A DNA stretch of 64,000 nt from Nitrosopumilus adriaticus (GTDB lineage Archaea > Thermoproteota > Nitrososphaeria > Nitrososphaerales > Nitrosopumilaceae), in the NCBI RefSeq assembly GCF_000956175.1, contig NZ_CP011070.1, positions 496,001 to 560,000 of the forward strand, given 5' to 3'. The notes beneath the pieces are model-generated. The model was not told the DNA's origin and made no database searches. It worked only from the letters and a program-made list of their open reading frames with translations. This document shows, in pieces, positions 41,502-51,281 of the stretch. A program made the translations under genes and the position numbers. The first letter of the stretch is position 1. Every line of letters starts with the position of its first letter.

Positions 41502-42686
41502 TTATTTATCATTAATTATCTTTTTTTCAAGTCTGTCTTCGAGTGGTATTTCTATGAGATCTCCCATTCTGAGTCCTTTTAGTCCTGCAGCCACTGCCTT
41601 TGCACTCTCATCATCTTTCTCTAGTCCTAATAATGACATCAAGTAGGCTGCACCTGTTTTTCCTGCAAGCTCTCCAAAGACAATTCGTCTTCGATTACCT
41701 ACTGCCCTTGGTGGGATGGGCTCGTATGCTGCTGGATTTCTAAGAATTGCTGCAAGATGCGTTCCTGCTTTGTGTTTGTATGCTGATGAACCAACAATTG
41801 GTTTTGAATCATATGGTTTAATTGATGTGTACTCTTCAATTAATCTTGAAAGGTCTAGTAACATATCTAATCTGAAATCATTTGGTGATTTGTATAGGTA
41901 TGTCAATGCAACTGCTACTTCAGCTAGTGGTGGAATTCCAGTTCTTTCCCCAATCCCATCAATAGTAGTATGAATTTGATCAACTCCTGCATCACATGCT
42001 GAAAATGCATTTGCTACTGCAAATCCTATATCATTGTGAACATGTGCATCTAGTGGAACATCAACTGCATCTCTAACTTTTTTTACAAAATTATACATTC
42101 CAATCGGACGTAATATTCCAACTGTGTCCGGAAGGCTGATTCTATCAACACCTGCTTCCTCTATGGCTTTACAAACTTTGATCAAAAATTCTGGCTCTGC
42201 TCTACTTCCGTCCTCAACTGTAAATCTAATTTTTAGACCATGAGATTTGGCATACTCTACTGTTTCAACTGATCTTCTTAATGCTTCTTCTCGTGAAATA
42301 CGTAATTTGTCTTTAAGATGAATATCTGAAATTCCTAAATATGCTGCACACCATTTAGCATCACAATCTAATGAAATGTCGATGTCTTCTTTTAGTGCAC
42401 GTCCATGTGAAACAATATCTGCTTTTAATCCCTGCTTGATTATTGTCTTAGTTGCTTCTTTATGATCATTTGAAACTACTGGTGATATCTCGATTTGATC
42501 TACACCAAAATAATCTAACATCCATGCAATCTGAATTCTTTGTTTGTTAGTAAATGAGACTCCTGGGTGTTGTTCTCCTTCTCTTAGAGTGCTATCTAAT
42601 ACCCTGATCTTCTTTGGATTTTTATCATACGAGTTGTAGATGTTTGCATAGTGATTCGGATCTTTCATTACTGAAATCGTTGACAT
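41502..42686 (-). CDS. lysS: Homocitrate synthase (LysS)
   Basis: HMGL-like TIM barrel: RVLDSTLREGEQHPGVSFT is the catalytic N-terminal motif, DAHVHNDIGFAVANAFSACDAG the metal-binding region, and GIGERTGIPPLAEV the family signature. It condenses 2-oxoglutarate with acetyl-CoA, the first step of the alpha-aminoadipate route. 394 aa is normal for the archaeal form. It heads the second half of the lysine cluster, 22 bases before lysW. Confidence 0.92.
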   Translation of the reverse strand: MSTISVMKDPNHYANIYNSYDKNPKKIRVLDSTLREGEQHPGVSFTNKQRIQIAWMLDYFGVDQIEISPVVSNDHKEATKTIIKQGLKADIVSHGRALKEDIDISLDCDAKWCAAYLGISDIHLKDKLRISREEALRRSVETVEYAKSHGLKIRFTVEDGSRAEPEFLIKVCKAIEEAGVDRISLPDTVGILRPIGMYNFVKKVRDAVDVPLDAHVHNDIGFAVANAFSACDAGVDQIHTTIDGIGERTGIPPLAEVAVALTYLYKSPNDFRLDMLLDLSRLIEEYTSIKPYDSKPIVGSSAYKHKAGTHLAAILRNPAAYEPIPPRAVGNRRRIVFGELAGKTGAAYLMSLLGLEKDDESAKAVAAGLKGLRMGDLIEIPLEDRLEKKIINDK

Positions 42687-42785
42687 TTATTGATGATATA
42701 AACATATTCGTACTATCTTCGGTGAAAAAAAGTATTAATGATCCTAAATTAGTTATGATGTGATTTTTTTTTGCGAAAGTCGTTT

Positions 42786-43226
42786 TTAGATTATTTTTCT
42801 CAAAATAATCACCGTGTTTGTATCGACAACACCTGGAATCTTCCTTAATGCGTCAATGGTATTGTTAATTTCAGCGATACTTGATGCACTCATAATTGTT
42901 GTAATGTCGTATTGACCAGTTATTTCATAAACTGTTTTTACCCCTTCTAGTTTTGCAAGTTTGAGTGAAACTTTTGATGTGTCTGTTGCAGAATCAACTG
43001 ATACTAAAACAATCGCGCTTGTTGCATTCTCTTCTCCAAGTTCCAAAGTAAATTTTTTGATGGTTCCGCTGTCTACGAGGTTTTTTACTCTTCGTCTTAC
43101 TGCTGATTCAGAAAGTTTTAATTTTTTACCTATATCCACAAACGATTCTCTGGCATCTTCTTTTAGATACCCGATAATTTTTTCGTCTACTTTATCCTTG
43201 TACAACTTTTTTTTGCTCCTCTTCAC
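42786..43226 (-). CDS. lysM: Lrp/AsnC-family regulator (LysM-like)
   Basis: HTH: EKIIGYLKEDARESFVDIGKKLKLSESAVRRRVKNLVDSG; RAM domain: VSVDSATDTSKVSLKLAKLEGVKTVYEITGQYD. Its place within the lysine cluster matches LysM regulators that sense lysine. It overlaps the end of lysJ by 35 bases; a TTG start at 43205 would shorten the overlap. Likely controls this operon. Confidence 0.88.
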   Translation of the reverse strand: MKRSKKKLYKDKVDEKIIGYLKEDARESFVDIGKKLKLSESAVRRRVKNLVDSGTIKKFTLELGEENATSAIVLVSVDSATDTSKVSLKLAKLEGVKTVYEITGQYDITTIMSASSIAEINNTIDALRKIPGVVDTNTVIILRKII

Positions 43227-44373
43227 TTAGTACAGAATCTAGAGCATGTAAAACTTTTGTTATGTCTTCTTCAGAAATCACTAATGGTGGGAGAATTCTT
43301 AGAATGTTTCTTCCTGAGTATAGCATGAGGACCCCTTTTTTCATTAATCCCATTAGTATGTCTTTAACTTCAAATTTCATCTCTATTCCTATCATTAGTC
43401 CTTTGCCGCGAATTTCTCTTATCATGGTATGATTCTCTTTTAGTTTCTCCAAGCCTTCTCTGAATATTTTGCCCATCTTTTCGGAATTCTCAATTAATCC
43501 ATCTTCAGTTAATGCCTTGAGTGCTGCAGTTCCTGCTGCACATGATAATGGGTTTCCTCCAAATGTTGAAGAGTGTTCTCCCTTACTTATTGCAGCAAGT
43601 ATGTCTGGTCTTACCAGTGTAGCTCCCATTGGAACTCCACCTGCAATTCCTTTTGCAAGACACAAAATGTCTGGTGCAGTATTCCAATGCTCACATGCCC
43701 ATAATCGTCCTGTTCTTCCTAAACCGGCTTGTATTTCGTCAAAAATTAGCAGAATCCCCTTTTCGTCACAAAGCTTTCGTACATCCTGCAAAAATCCATC
43801 TGGTGCAACAATAATTCCGCTTTCACCTTGAATTGGTTCTAAAATTACAAATGCGGTATCATCGTCAATTACTGAACGAAGTGATTCAATATCTCCAAAA
43901 GATGCAAAAGAAACTTTCTCGACTAGTGGTTTGAATGCTTTTTTGTATTTTGGATTAAATGTTAGTGATAATGCGCCAAATGATTTACCATGATATGATC
44001 CTTTCATTGCAACCATTCCTTTTTTACCTGTGAATTTTCTTGCAAACTTCATTGCAGCTTCAATTGCTTCTGCACCACTATTGTTCAGGTGAACTTGTGT
44101 GAGTCCTTTAGGAGCTAATCCGATTAATGTTTTGAGAAACTCTTCTCTTGTTTTGTTGTATAAGGAACTGTGAACTGTAATGATTTTATCTACTTGTTCT
44201 TTAATTGCGTTGTTGACTCTTTGATTTTGGTGACCAACTAGTGCAACACCGTATCCGCCCATGCAATCGATGTATTCTTTACCATCGACATCCCATACGT
44301 GTGATCCTTTTCCTTTCTCAACTGTAACTGGAAATCTCTGATAGAGATTTCCCATAAATTGATCTTCACTCAT
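43192..44373 (-). CDS. lysJ: LysW-aminoadipate semialdehyde aminotransferase
   Basis: Class III PLP aminotransferase: LIFDEIQAGLGRTG, then LAKGIAGGVPMGA with the Schiff-base Lys, and STFGGNPLSCAAG. It transaminates the LysW-bound semialdehyde to LysW-lysine, and probably the arginine-branch intermediate to LysW-ornithine. I use ATG 44373, inside the end of lysZ; a TTG six bases upstream is also in frame. Confidence 0.92.
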   Translation of the reverse strand: MSEDQFMGNLYQRFPVTVEKGKGSHVWDVDGKEYIDCMGGYGVALVGHQNQRVNNAIKEQVDKIITVHSSLYNKTREEFLKTLIGLAPKGLTQVHLNNSGAEAIEAAMKFARKFTGKKGMVAMKGSYHGKSFGALSLTFNPKYKKAFKPLVEKVSFASFGDIESLRSVIDDDTAFVILEPIQGESGIIVAPDGFLQDVRKLCDEKGILLIFDEIQAGLGRTGRLWACEHWNTAPDILCLAKGIAGGVPMGATLVRPDILAAISKGEHSSTFGGNPLSCAAGTAALKALTEDGLIENSEKMGKIFREGLEKLKENHTMIREIRGKGLMIGIEMKFEVKDILMGLMKKGVLMLYSGRNILRILPPLVISEEDITKVLHALDSVLSEEEQKKVVQG

Positions 44374-45169
44374 GTTCAATCACCGTACAATTATCATGTG
44401 CAATCGCAGATGATATTGGATTTTCTTTTTGTCCATTTGCAATCAATGCTTCTTTTACCCCCATATCTAATGCTTCTGTTGATGCTAGGATCTTCTTTTC
44501 CATCCCTGGTCCAATTTTTGGTCTGATCTCTTTTGCTTCTGCTAATGTCAACTTTGAAACAAGTTTCTCATCCATTAGCAGTCCATCTACATTAGTAATG
44601 AATAATACTTTGTCACTTCCAACTTTTCCTGCAACATATGCTGCAGCTCTATCACCATCTACATTAAGAAATTCTGATTCTTCACTAATCGCAATTGGTG
44701 ATATTACTGGTGTTAATCCCTGCTCTAAGAGAGATTTGATGAATTTTGAGTTGATATCGGTAATTTTGCCTGTATATCCGCCATCAATTGCCTGTTTTCT
44801 GCCTTTTTCGTTAACTATGAGAAGCTTCTTTTTTCTGTCTGCTTGAATAATTTTTGCATCAACTCCTGATAGGCCTATTGCATTGATTCCATTTTTTTGA
44901 AGCATCTGGACAATGGTTTTGTTTATTCTACCTGACATTACCATTGTAAAAATCTCTGCAGTTTCTTTATCGGTATATCTACTTTTGATGCCACTTGGTG
45001 ATGTTACAAATTTTGGTTCCTTTCCAAGTTGTTCACAAACTTTTGTAACCTCTTTTCCACCTCCATGCACTATGATTATTCCTTCTGACTCTGCAACTTT
45101 TTTAATATCTGCGATTGTAGATGGATGTAAATTATCTACTACACTTCCACCAATTTTGATTGTGATCAT
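44366..45169 (-). CDS. lysZ: LysW-aminoadipate/glutamate kinase
   Basis: Amino-acid kinase fold: ITIKIGGSVVDN, VHGGGKEV, SGRINKTIVQML and NVDGDRAAAYVA. It phosphorylates the side-chain carboxyl of the LysW-bound amino acid. 267 aa as usual. Two bases separate it from lysY and it overlaps lysJ by a few bases. Confidence 0.92.
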   Translation of the reverse strand: MITIKIGGSVVDNLHPSTIADIKKVAESEGIIIVHGGGKEVTKVCEQLGKEPKFVTSPSGIKSRYTDKETAEIFTMVMSGRINKTIVQMLQKNGINAIGLSGVDAKIIQADRKKKLLIVNEKGRKQAIDGGYTGKITDINSKFIKSLLEQGLTPVISPIAISEESEFLNVDGDRAAAYVAGKVGSDKVLFITNVDGLLMDEKLVSKLTLAEAKEIRPKIGPGMEKKILASTEALDMGVKEALIANGQKENPISSAIAHDNCTVIEHE

Positions 45170-45171
45170 TT

Positions 45172-46218
45172 CTAAACAGGAGTTAATGGTGTATTTCTAA
45201 GCCCATCCATTTCATCAAAACCGCACATAACATTCATGTTTTGAATGGCTGAACCTGCTGCACCTTTCATCAAGTTATCTGATGCAGATAATGCAATTAA
45301 TCTATTGTTGTCTTCATCAAGATCAAACCCTATATCACAAAAGTTTGAACCAACTAAGAATTTTGGATCAGGGAATTTGTATAATCCTTTTTTATCTCTA
45401 ATTAGTCTGATGAATCTTTCTTCACCATAAGTTTGTCGATATAATTTCCATAATTCTTTTTCATCAATATCTTTTTTCAAGAATGTGTGATTTGTACATA
45501 AAATTCCTCGAACTACATCTACAGCATGTGGGCTCATTGAGACACGAATTTTATGCCCTGCAATCTCACTTAGTTCTTGTTCAATCTCACCTGTATGTCT
45601 GTGCTTTGCTGGTTTGTATGGTCTGATTACTCCTGCTCTCATTGCATGTGCAGTGCCTGAACCAGAACCTGCACCAGAAGAACCGATTTTAGAATCAACT
45701 ACAATATGTTCTGTATCAATAATGTCATTTCTAATCAATGGTGCAAGTGCTAGCATTGATGTTACTGCCATGCATCCTGGACATGAAACAAGCTGTGCTT
45801 TTTTAATCGCTTCTCGGTGTAATTCAGGTACTCCGAAAACTGATTTTGCTAAATAATCTGGATGTGGGTGTTCCCAGCCATACCATTTGTCGTATGCATC
45901 CTGATTATGCAATCTATAATCTGCACTCAAATCAATCACCTTGACTCCTCTGTCATAGAGTGCCTTTACAATCTCAGTTGCAGTTCCATGAGGAACTGCT
46001 GTAAATACTAAATCACATTGATCAGTTAATTTGTCATAATCTAATTCGGAAAACATCAGATCTGTAAATCCTTTCAAACTTGGTTGAACTCTGTGGAGAT
46101 ACTCTCCAACATGCTGCCTTGATGTCACCATGCCGATCTCAACATCAGGGTGATTAACAAGTAGACGAAGTGTTTCTCCACCTACATAACCTGATGCGCC
46201 AACTACACCTACTTTCAT
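45172..46218 (-). CDS. lysY: LysW-phosphate reductase
   Basis: ArgC-type reductase: VGVVGASGYVGGETLRLL binds NADPH; SCPGCMAVTS holds the catalytic Cys; HRHTGEIEQEL and SPHAVDVVRG follow. It reduces the acyl-phosphate to the semialdehyde on LysW. Just upstream (46219-46235) GAGGAGGTTTATC gives a strong ribosome site on the minus strand, suggesting separate translation control from argX. Confidence 0.92.
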   Translation of the reverse strand: MKVGVVGASGYVGGETLRLLVNHPDVEIGMVTSRQHVGEYLHRVQPSLKGFTDLMFSELDYDKLTDQCDLVFTAVPHGTATEIVKALYDRGVKVIDLSADYRLHNQDAYDKWYGWEHPHPDYLAKSVFGVPELHREAIKKAQLVSCPGCMAVTSMLALAPLIRNDIIDTEHIVVDSKIGSSGAGSGSGTAHAMRAGVIRPYKPAKHRHTGEIEQELSEIAGHKIRVSMSPHAVDVVRGILCTNHTFLKKDIDEKELWKLYRQTYGEERFIRLIRDKKGLYKFPDPKFLVGSNFCDIGFDLDEDNNRLIALSASDNLMKGAAGSAIQNMNVMCGFDEMDGLRNTPLTPV

Positions 46219-46246
46219 GATAAACCTCCTCGTAAAGGAGTATAAT

Positions 46247-47104
46247 TTATTTCCTAACGTAGTTTAGGGCAAATTCTACCATTTCTTTTGGTATATTTCG
46301 TTGTGAAACTCTTGCCAATCCTTTGAATTCTACTGTATTATTGACTTCATGTACTACTAACCCCCTCTGATCGTCTTCCATCATATCAATTCCCAAAATT
46401 CCACCGCCCATTGCTTTTGATGCTTTACTGGCCATATCCTCCATCTCTTTTGTTATCTCACAAAGTTCTGGATCTGCTCCTAATGCGATATTTGTTTTAA
46501 AACCACCTGATGACTTTCTATACATTGCAGCTACTGGCTCATCACCTACTGTGATTACTCTGATGTCTCTTGGTGGTCTCTTGATTAATTCTTGCAAATA
46601 GTAAATTCTGTCATGTGGGCTATCTGTGATGTCTCTGATTTCAAAAACTGCCTCCATTGTATCCTTATCTTTTAATGGCATCACTCCTCTTCCCCAACTT
46701 CCAATTACAGGTTTAATGACTAGAGGGAATCCAACTTTTTCTAAATTCTCAGCTGCACTTTCACTTGAAAATGAAAAATATGTCTTTGGAGTTGGAATAT
46801 TATTTTTTTTTAAAAGTAATGTCATGAACATCTTATTTCCACAAATATTTGCAACTTCGAATTTGTTTAAAACTGGAATATCTAAAAACTCTAAACTTGC
46901 AGTAAAATGGAGACCTCTGAAATAGCTGACGCATCTTTCTAGAACGATATCTCCTAAATCATAGTCTTCTTTTTTACTATCTGTGTTTATTTGAGTAATT
47001 TTTGCATCAAGCATTACTGCATCGTGTCCTAGTTCTGATGCTTCTTTTTGGAGCATCTTCTCTTCCGCTCTTAGGCGGTCAAACACAATACAGACTTTTG
47101 ACAT
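46247..47104 (-). CDS. argX: ATP-grasp ligase ArgX (LysW-glutamate ligase)
   Basis: Second LysX/RimK-type ligase: CIVFDRLRAEEKMLQKEASE, LERCVSYFRGLHFTAS, LVIKPVIGSWGRGV and VVHEVNNTVEFKG. About as long as the copy at 40473 and clearly a paralogue. It is coupled to the lysW copy at 47104 (TAATG) and to argG, which favours the glutamate/arginine role; the assignment between LysX and ArgX is inference from context. Confidence 0.82.
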   Translation of the reverse strand: MSKVCIVFDRLRAEEKMLQKEASELGHDAVMLDAKITQINTDSKKEDYDLGDIVLERCVSYFRGLHFTASLEFLDIPVLNKFEVANICGNKMFMTLLLKKNNIPTPKTYFSFSSESAAENLEKVGFPLVIKPVIGSWGRGVMPLKDKDTMEAVFEIRDITDSPHDRIYYLQELIKRPPRDIRVITVGDEPVAAMYRKSSGGFKTNIALGADPELCEITKEMEDMASKASKAMGGGILGIDMMEDDQRGLVVHEVNNTVEFKGLARVSQRNIPKEMVEFALNYVRK

Positions 47105-47271
47105 TACTCTCCCCAGTCTTCGCCTACGGTTTCTGCTTGTTTAAGCTCAACATTTGATCCGTCTTTTTTTGAGATTTCAAAGTCAGCGCCACAATCAGGA
47201 CAGGAGACAATTTCTCCAACTGAGGCATCGTCTGGGATGTTTAGTGTTGCGTCACATTCTGGGCAGTTCAT
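47104..47271 (-). CDS. lysW: Amino-group carrier protein LysW, copy 2, ending EDWGE
   Basis: 55 aa. MNCPECDATL and SCPDCGADF are the zinc-ribbon CxxC pairs; the end is VGEDWGE with the acceptor Glu. Its ATG overlaps the argG stop (ATGA) and its TAA overlaps the argX ATG. This copy has the conserved acceptor residue, unlike the copy at 41312, and can serve arginine synthesis and probably also lysine. Confidence 0.9.
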   Translation of the reverse strand: MNCPECDATLNIPDDASVGEIVSCPDCGADFEISKKDGSNVELKQAETVGEDWGE

Positions 47272-48467
47272 GTTTTTGTTGACCTTTTCTTTTGTAATTT
47301 ATTAGCTTCTGTTGACTGCATTCCCCACAATTCTACAAATCCTTTGGCTAATCTTTGATCAAAAGTTGATTCTGTACCGTATGTGGCAATTTCGTGACTG
47401 TATAATGAATTATTTGATTTTCTGCCGACTACTCTAAGACTTCCTTTGAACATCTTTAGTTTCACAGTTCCAGAAACTGGTTTTTGTGATTGTTCAATGA
47501 ATCCATCAAGATCTGCTCTCAGTGGATCTTGCCAAAGTCCTGAGTATACCAAATATGCCCATTCATCATCTATTATTGATTTGAACTTATTTTCATGCTT
47601 TGTATGGACCATTTTTTCCAAATCTGAATGAGCTTCAATTAGACATGTGGCAGCTGGAGTCTCGTACACTTCTCTTGATTTGATTCCAACAACTCTATCC
47701 TCAATATGATCAACTATCCCAACTCCTGCATCTCCTGCTTTTTTGTTAATGTATTCGATAAGTTTTTGTGATTCCAGTTTTTTTCCATCTACTGCAACAG
47801 GAATCCCCTGTTCGAATTTAATTTCCAAGTATGCTGGTTTATCTGGTAAGTTTTTTGTTTTAACCCAAATGAATGCATCATCTGGTGGTTCATTGTATGG
47901 ATCCTCTAGTACTCCGCCCTCTATTGCACGTCCCCACAAATTTTGATCAATACTAAATCTTTTTGCTACAGCATCGATTTCTATTCCGTGTTTATTTGCA
48001 AATTTTAATTCTGTTTCCCTGTCTAGATTTTTATCGCGTATAGGAGCTATGATTGGAAGGTCTGAGCCGGAACGCAATGTAATGTCAAATCGTACTTGAT
48101 CATTTCCTTTTCCTGAACATCCATGTGCAAGTGAAGTTACTTTTTCTTTTTTTGCAATCTCTAATACTTTTTCTGCAATTAATGGTCGTGCAAGAGCTGT
48201 TGCAAGACAATATTTTTTCTGATAAAGAGCATTTGCTTTTATTGATGGAAAAATGTAATCTTTGACAAATTCTTTTCTAGCATCAATGTTGTAGTGTTTT
48301 TTTACACCAAGTTTTTTTGCTTTGGCTGCAATTTTTTTAGTATCATCGCATTGACCTACATCAACTGTTACTGTAATGACATCCATGTCATGTTCTTCTT
48401 GCAAATATTTTACAACTACTGAAGTATCTAATCCTCCTGAAAATGCAAGAATTCCTTTTTGTGTCAT
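47268..48467 (-). CDS. argG: Argininosuccinate synthase
   Basis: ATP-pyrophosphatase: GILAFSGGLDTSVVVKYL is the nucleotide loop near residue 5, with AHGCSGKGNDQVRF and the C-terminal FDQRLAKGFVELWG. It joins citrulline and aspartate. I use ATG 48467 because the Ser/Gly-rich loop follows directly as in the family; an in-frame upstream start would add 19 unrelated residues. It begins the argG-lysW-argX-lysYZJ-lysM series. Confidence 0.93.
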   Translation of the reverse strand: MTQKGILAFSGGLDTSVVVKYLQEEHDMDVITVTVDVGQCDDTKKIAAKAKKLGVKKHYNIDARKEFVKDYIFPSIKANALYQKKYCLATALARPLIAEKVLEIAKKEKVTSLAHGCSGKGNDQVRFDITLRSGSDLPIIAPIRDKNLDRETELKFANKHGIEIDAVAKRFSIDQNLWGRAIEGGVLEDPYNEPPDDAFIWVKTKNLPDKPAYLEIKFEQGIPVAVDGKKLESQKLIEYINKKAGDAGVGIVDHIEDRVVGIKSREVYETPAATCLIEAHSDLEKMVHTKHENKFKSIIDDEWAYLVYSGLWQDPLRADLDGFIEQSQKPVSGTVKLKMFKGSLRVVGRKSNNSLYSHEIATYGTESTFDQRLAKGFVELWGMQSTEANKLQKKRSTKT

Positions 48468-48567
48468 AAAACAACTTTCCCGTCGTATTTTGGAATTTAT
48501 CTTTTGTGATAGGCTAGAAACCAATTATTTTTGAAAAATTTCTGACTAGCTTGAGCTAAAATTCGAT

Positions 48568-48579
48568 GATTATTTAACC
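48568..48579 (+). promoter_or_regulatory. TATA-like box for the ABC importer operon
   Basis: GATTATTTAACC is centred about 26 bases before ATG 48600. Confidence 0.4.
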
Positions 48580-48599
48580 GCCAAATATAACGCTGTTTT

Positions 48600-49625
48600 A
48601 TGAAAACTCGATCAATTGTTTCAGCAGGAATTGTGGGAATAATTTTGATGATAACACTCGGAATTACTCTTAATTCTAGCGATACTATACATGAAAATAA
48701 ACTTCGTATTGCATATTTTCCAAATATTGGTCATGCTATCCCTATTGTTGGAATGGAAAAAGACTTTTTTCAAAAAAGTATTGGCGATGAAATAAAAATT
48801 GAAGCACGTGTTTTTGATAGCGGCCCCCAGGCAATTGAATCATTATTTGCAAATTCAATTGATCTTGCCTATGTTGGACCTGGACCTGCAATAAATGGAT
48901 TTTTAAATTCAGAAAATCATAATGTAAGGATTCTTGCAGGTGCTGCAAGTGGTGGAGCAAGCTTTATCGTTCATCCATTATCTGAAATTAATTCTGCATC
49001 TGACTTTGCTGACAAAAAGATTGCTGCACCTCAAATTGGAAACACTCAAGATGTTTCTCTACGTCACTATCTATCTGTAAATGGTTTGAAGACTGCAGAA
49101 AAGGGCGGTTCAGTGATTGTCTATAATATTCCGAATCCTGATATCTACACTTTATTTGTAAAAGGCGATATTGATGGTGCATGGGTTGCCGAACCTTGGG
49201 CTACTATTTTAGAAACTGAACTTGATGGAAAAAGATTATTCCACGAAGAGGAATTGTGGCCAAACAATGAATTTGCATCTGTTCTTTTGATTGCAAATGT
49301 GGATTATGTTGAAAAAAATCGTAAACTAGTTTCTGATTTGTTGACTTCACATCATGAAACTGCAGAATGGATTAATGAAAATCCAATAGAAACTAGAATT
49401 ATTTTTAATAATTTTCTAAAATCACACTTGGGACAATCTTTATCTGATGATGTTGTGGATGTTGCTTTATCCAATCTTGTAATAACTGCTGATCCTCTTC
49501 TTGATTCTGTTTACTCTTTTGCAGAAAAAGCTGATACGCTTGGATATTTGGGAAGAAATGGATATGACTTAGCTGGAATTTTTTACCCCCTTAATTCAAA
49601 TTCTGTCTTGGAGGAAAACACGTAA
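48600..49625 (+). CDS. ABC transporter substrate-binding protein (NMT1/SsuA-like)
   Basis: The N-terminal anchor MKTRSIVSAGIVGIILMITLG shares the MKTR start (ATGAAAACTCGA). Then LRIAYFPNIGHAIPIVGMEK, SIDLAYVGPGPAING and DGAWVAEPWATIL follow the SsuA/TauA/NrtA pattern of type II periplasmic-binding proteins. The ligand is unknown: sulfonate, taurine, nitrate or a thiamine precursor are family options. The stop shares one base with the next start, so the three genes form an operon. Confidence 0.85.
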   Translation: MKTRSIVSAGIVGIILMITLGITLNSSDTIHENKLRIAYFPNIGHAIPIVGMEKDFFQKSIGDEIKIEARVFDSGPQAIESLFANSIDLAYVGPGPAINGFLNSENHNVRILAGAASGGASFIVHPLSEINSASDFADKKIAAPQIGNTQDVSLRHYLSVNGLKTAEKGGSVIVYNIPNPDIYTLFVKGDIDGAWVAEPWATILETELDGKRLFHEEELWPNNEFASVLLIANVDYVEKNRKLVSDLLTSHHETAEWINENPIETRIIFNNFLKSHLGQSLSDDVVDVALSNLVITADPLLDSVYSFAEKADTLGYLGRNGYDLAGIFYPLNSNSVLEENT

Positions 49626-50389
49626 TGACTAAACTTGAAGCAAAAAATATTGTAAAATATTTTAGTCATGATTCTCACAAACTAAAAGCACTAGGTGGTG
49701 TAAACCTCAAAGTTGAGGCTGGGGACTTTGTATGTTTGGTTGGGCCCTCAGGATGTGGAAAATCCACCTTCTTACGTATAGTCGCAGGCTTGGAATCCCC
49801 TGATGAAGGACAAATATTGTTTGATGGTCATCCTGTTGCTCAAACAGGGCCTGAGAGAATAATGGTTTTTCAAGAGGGTGCATTATTCCCATGGCTTAAG
49901 GTTCAGGATAATGTAGAATTTGGATTAAAGATGGCTGGAATTCCAAAAGAGGAAAGAGCAAAGATATCTCATAGGTATCTTGACATGATGCAGCTAACAA
50001 AATTTGCAGATTCTTACACTTTTCAACTTTCAACTGGAATGAAACAACGTGTAGCTATAGCTAGAGCATTGGTAATGGATCCTGATGTATTGCTAATGGA
50101 TGAACCATTTGCAGCACTAGATGCACAGACTAGAGACTTGTTACTAGTTGAGATGCAATTAATTTGGGAAAAGACAAAAAAGACAATTTTGTTTGTAACT
50201 CATAATGTTTCAGAAGCTGCAGTTCTTGGAACTAAAGTTGCAATCTTTAGTAATCGCCCATCAATAATTAAAAAAGAAGTTGATAATAATTTTCCAAGAC
50301 CTAGAGTTACGGAAGATGAAACACTATTAAAATTTCAACAAGATATTTTGGCAGAATTAAGACCTGAGGTAAAAAAAAGTAAAGACTGA
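49625..50389 (+). CDS. ABC transporter ATPase (SsuB/TauB-like)
   Basis: Walker A GPSGCGKST, Q-loop VFQEGALFPW, signature LSTGMKQRVAIARAL and Walker B VLLMDEPFAALD are all intact. Drives the importer formed with the preceding binding protein and following permease. 254 aa is normal. Confidence 0.92.
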   Translation: MTKLEAKNIVKYFSHDSHKLKALGGVNLKVEAGDFVCLVGPSGCGKSTFLRIVAGLESPDEGQILFDGHPVAQTGPERIMVFQEGALFPWLKVQDNVEFGLKMAGIPKEERAKISHRYLDMMQLTKFADSYTFQLSTGMKQRVAIARALVMDPDVLLMDEPFAALDAQTRDLLLVEMQLIWEKTKKTILFVTHNVSEAAVLGTKVAIFSNRPSIIKKEVDNNFPRPRVTEDETLLKFQQDILAELRPEVKKSKD

Positions 50390-50394
50390 TTATC

Positions 50395-51153
50395 ATGGCA
50401 AAAAATTTCACCCTTCATAGAATTGCATTTTACATTGGAATTGTTGTAGTTTGGCAAGTAATTGCAATGAGTGGAATTTGGCCTGAAAATATTTTTCCAT
50501 CACCTTATGAAGTAGCCGAAGATTTGGCATATGGTGCATCAGATGGTAGTCTATTTTATGGAATTGCAACTAGCATGTGGAGGTTGTCAATTGGATTGGC
50601 AATTGCAATTGTAGGTGGTATAGTTCTTGGAATTTTCATGGCAAGAGTTGAGGCAATCAATCAAACTGTCGGGTCTTTAGTTTTAGGATTACAATCAATT
50701 CCTTCAATTGCATGGGTTCCGCTTGCAATACTTTGGTTTGGTTTAACTGATGGTGGAATTATTTTTGTCACAGCAATTGGAGCTATTTTTGCAGTAACAA
50801 TAAACACCTACACAGGAGTCAAAAATATAGATCCGCACTTTATCGAAGCTGCACGAAATATGGGTGCCAAGGGTAGCCAGCTCATCACTGCTGTTTTAAT
50901 TCCTGCAGCATTTCCATACATGATTTCAGGATTCAAGCAAGGCTGGGCATTTGCATGGAGGGGTGTGATAGGCGCTGAAATCCTGTTTTCATTCTTAGGA
51001 TTAGGATTTTTGCTAAATGCTGGGCGCTCTCTAAATGATGTCTCAGAAGTAATTGCTATAATGATGGTGATAATGGGAATTGGATTGGCAATTGATGGTG
51101 TTGTGTTTACAAGACTTGAAAATAAAGTAATGTCTCGTTGGGGATTAAGATAG
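50395..51153 (+). CDS. ABC transporter permease (SsuC/TauC-like)
   Basis: About six membrane helices; the EAA loop reads EAARNMGAKGSQLI, contacting the ATPase. VPLAILWFGLTDGGIIFV fits SsuC/TauC permeases. Starts five bases after the ATPase gene. Substrate unresolved. Confidence 0.92.
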   Translation: MAKNFTLHRIAFYIGIVVVWQVIAMSGIWPENIFPSPYEVAEDLAYGASDGSLFYGIATSMWRLSIGLAIAIVGGIVLGIFMARVEAINQTVGSLVLGLQSIPSIAWVPLAILWFGLTDGGIIFVTAIGAIFAVTINTYTGVKNIDPHFIEAARNMGAKGSQLITAVLIPAAFPYMISGFKQGWAFAWRGVIGAEILFSFLGLGFLLNAGRSLNDVSEVIAIMMVIMGIGLAIDGVVFTRLENKVMSRWGLR

Positions 51154-51201
51154 TTATTACTTATTTGTAAATCTTCATACTACTCCTTAATGATATAATG
51201 T

Positions 51202-51257
51202 GATGATATGCGATCATCGGATCAAAGTATGAAAAACATATTTACTTATATTATCTT
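51202..51257 (+). promoter_or_regulatory. Palindrome and TATA-like box before the multicopper oxidase
   Basis: GATGATATGCGATCATC (51202-51218) has 6-base arms around five bases and may be an operator. CTTATATTATCTT (51245-51257) is a TATA-like element about 30 bases before ATG 51282. No other gene is visible in the 128-base gap. Confidence 0.4.
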
Positions 51258-51281
51258 ATTTGAGATTTGTACCAATAACTT

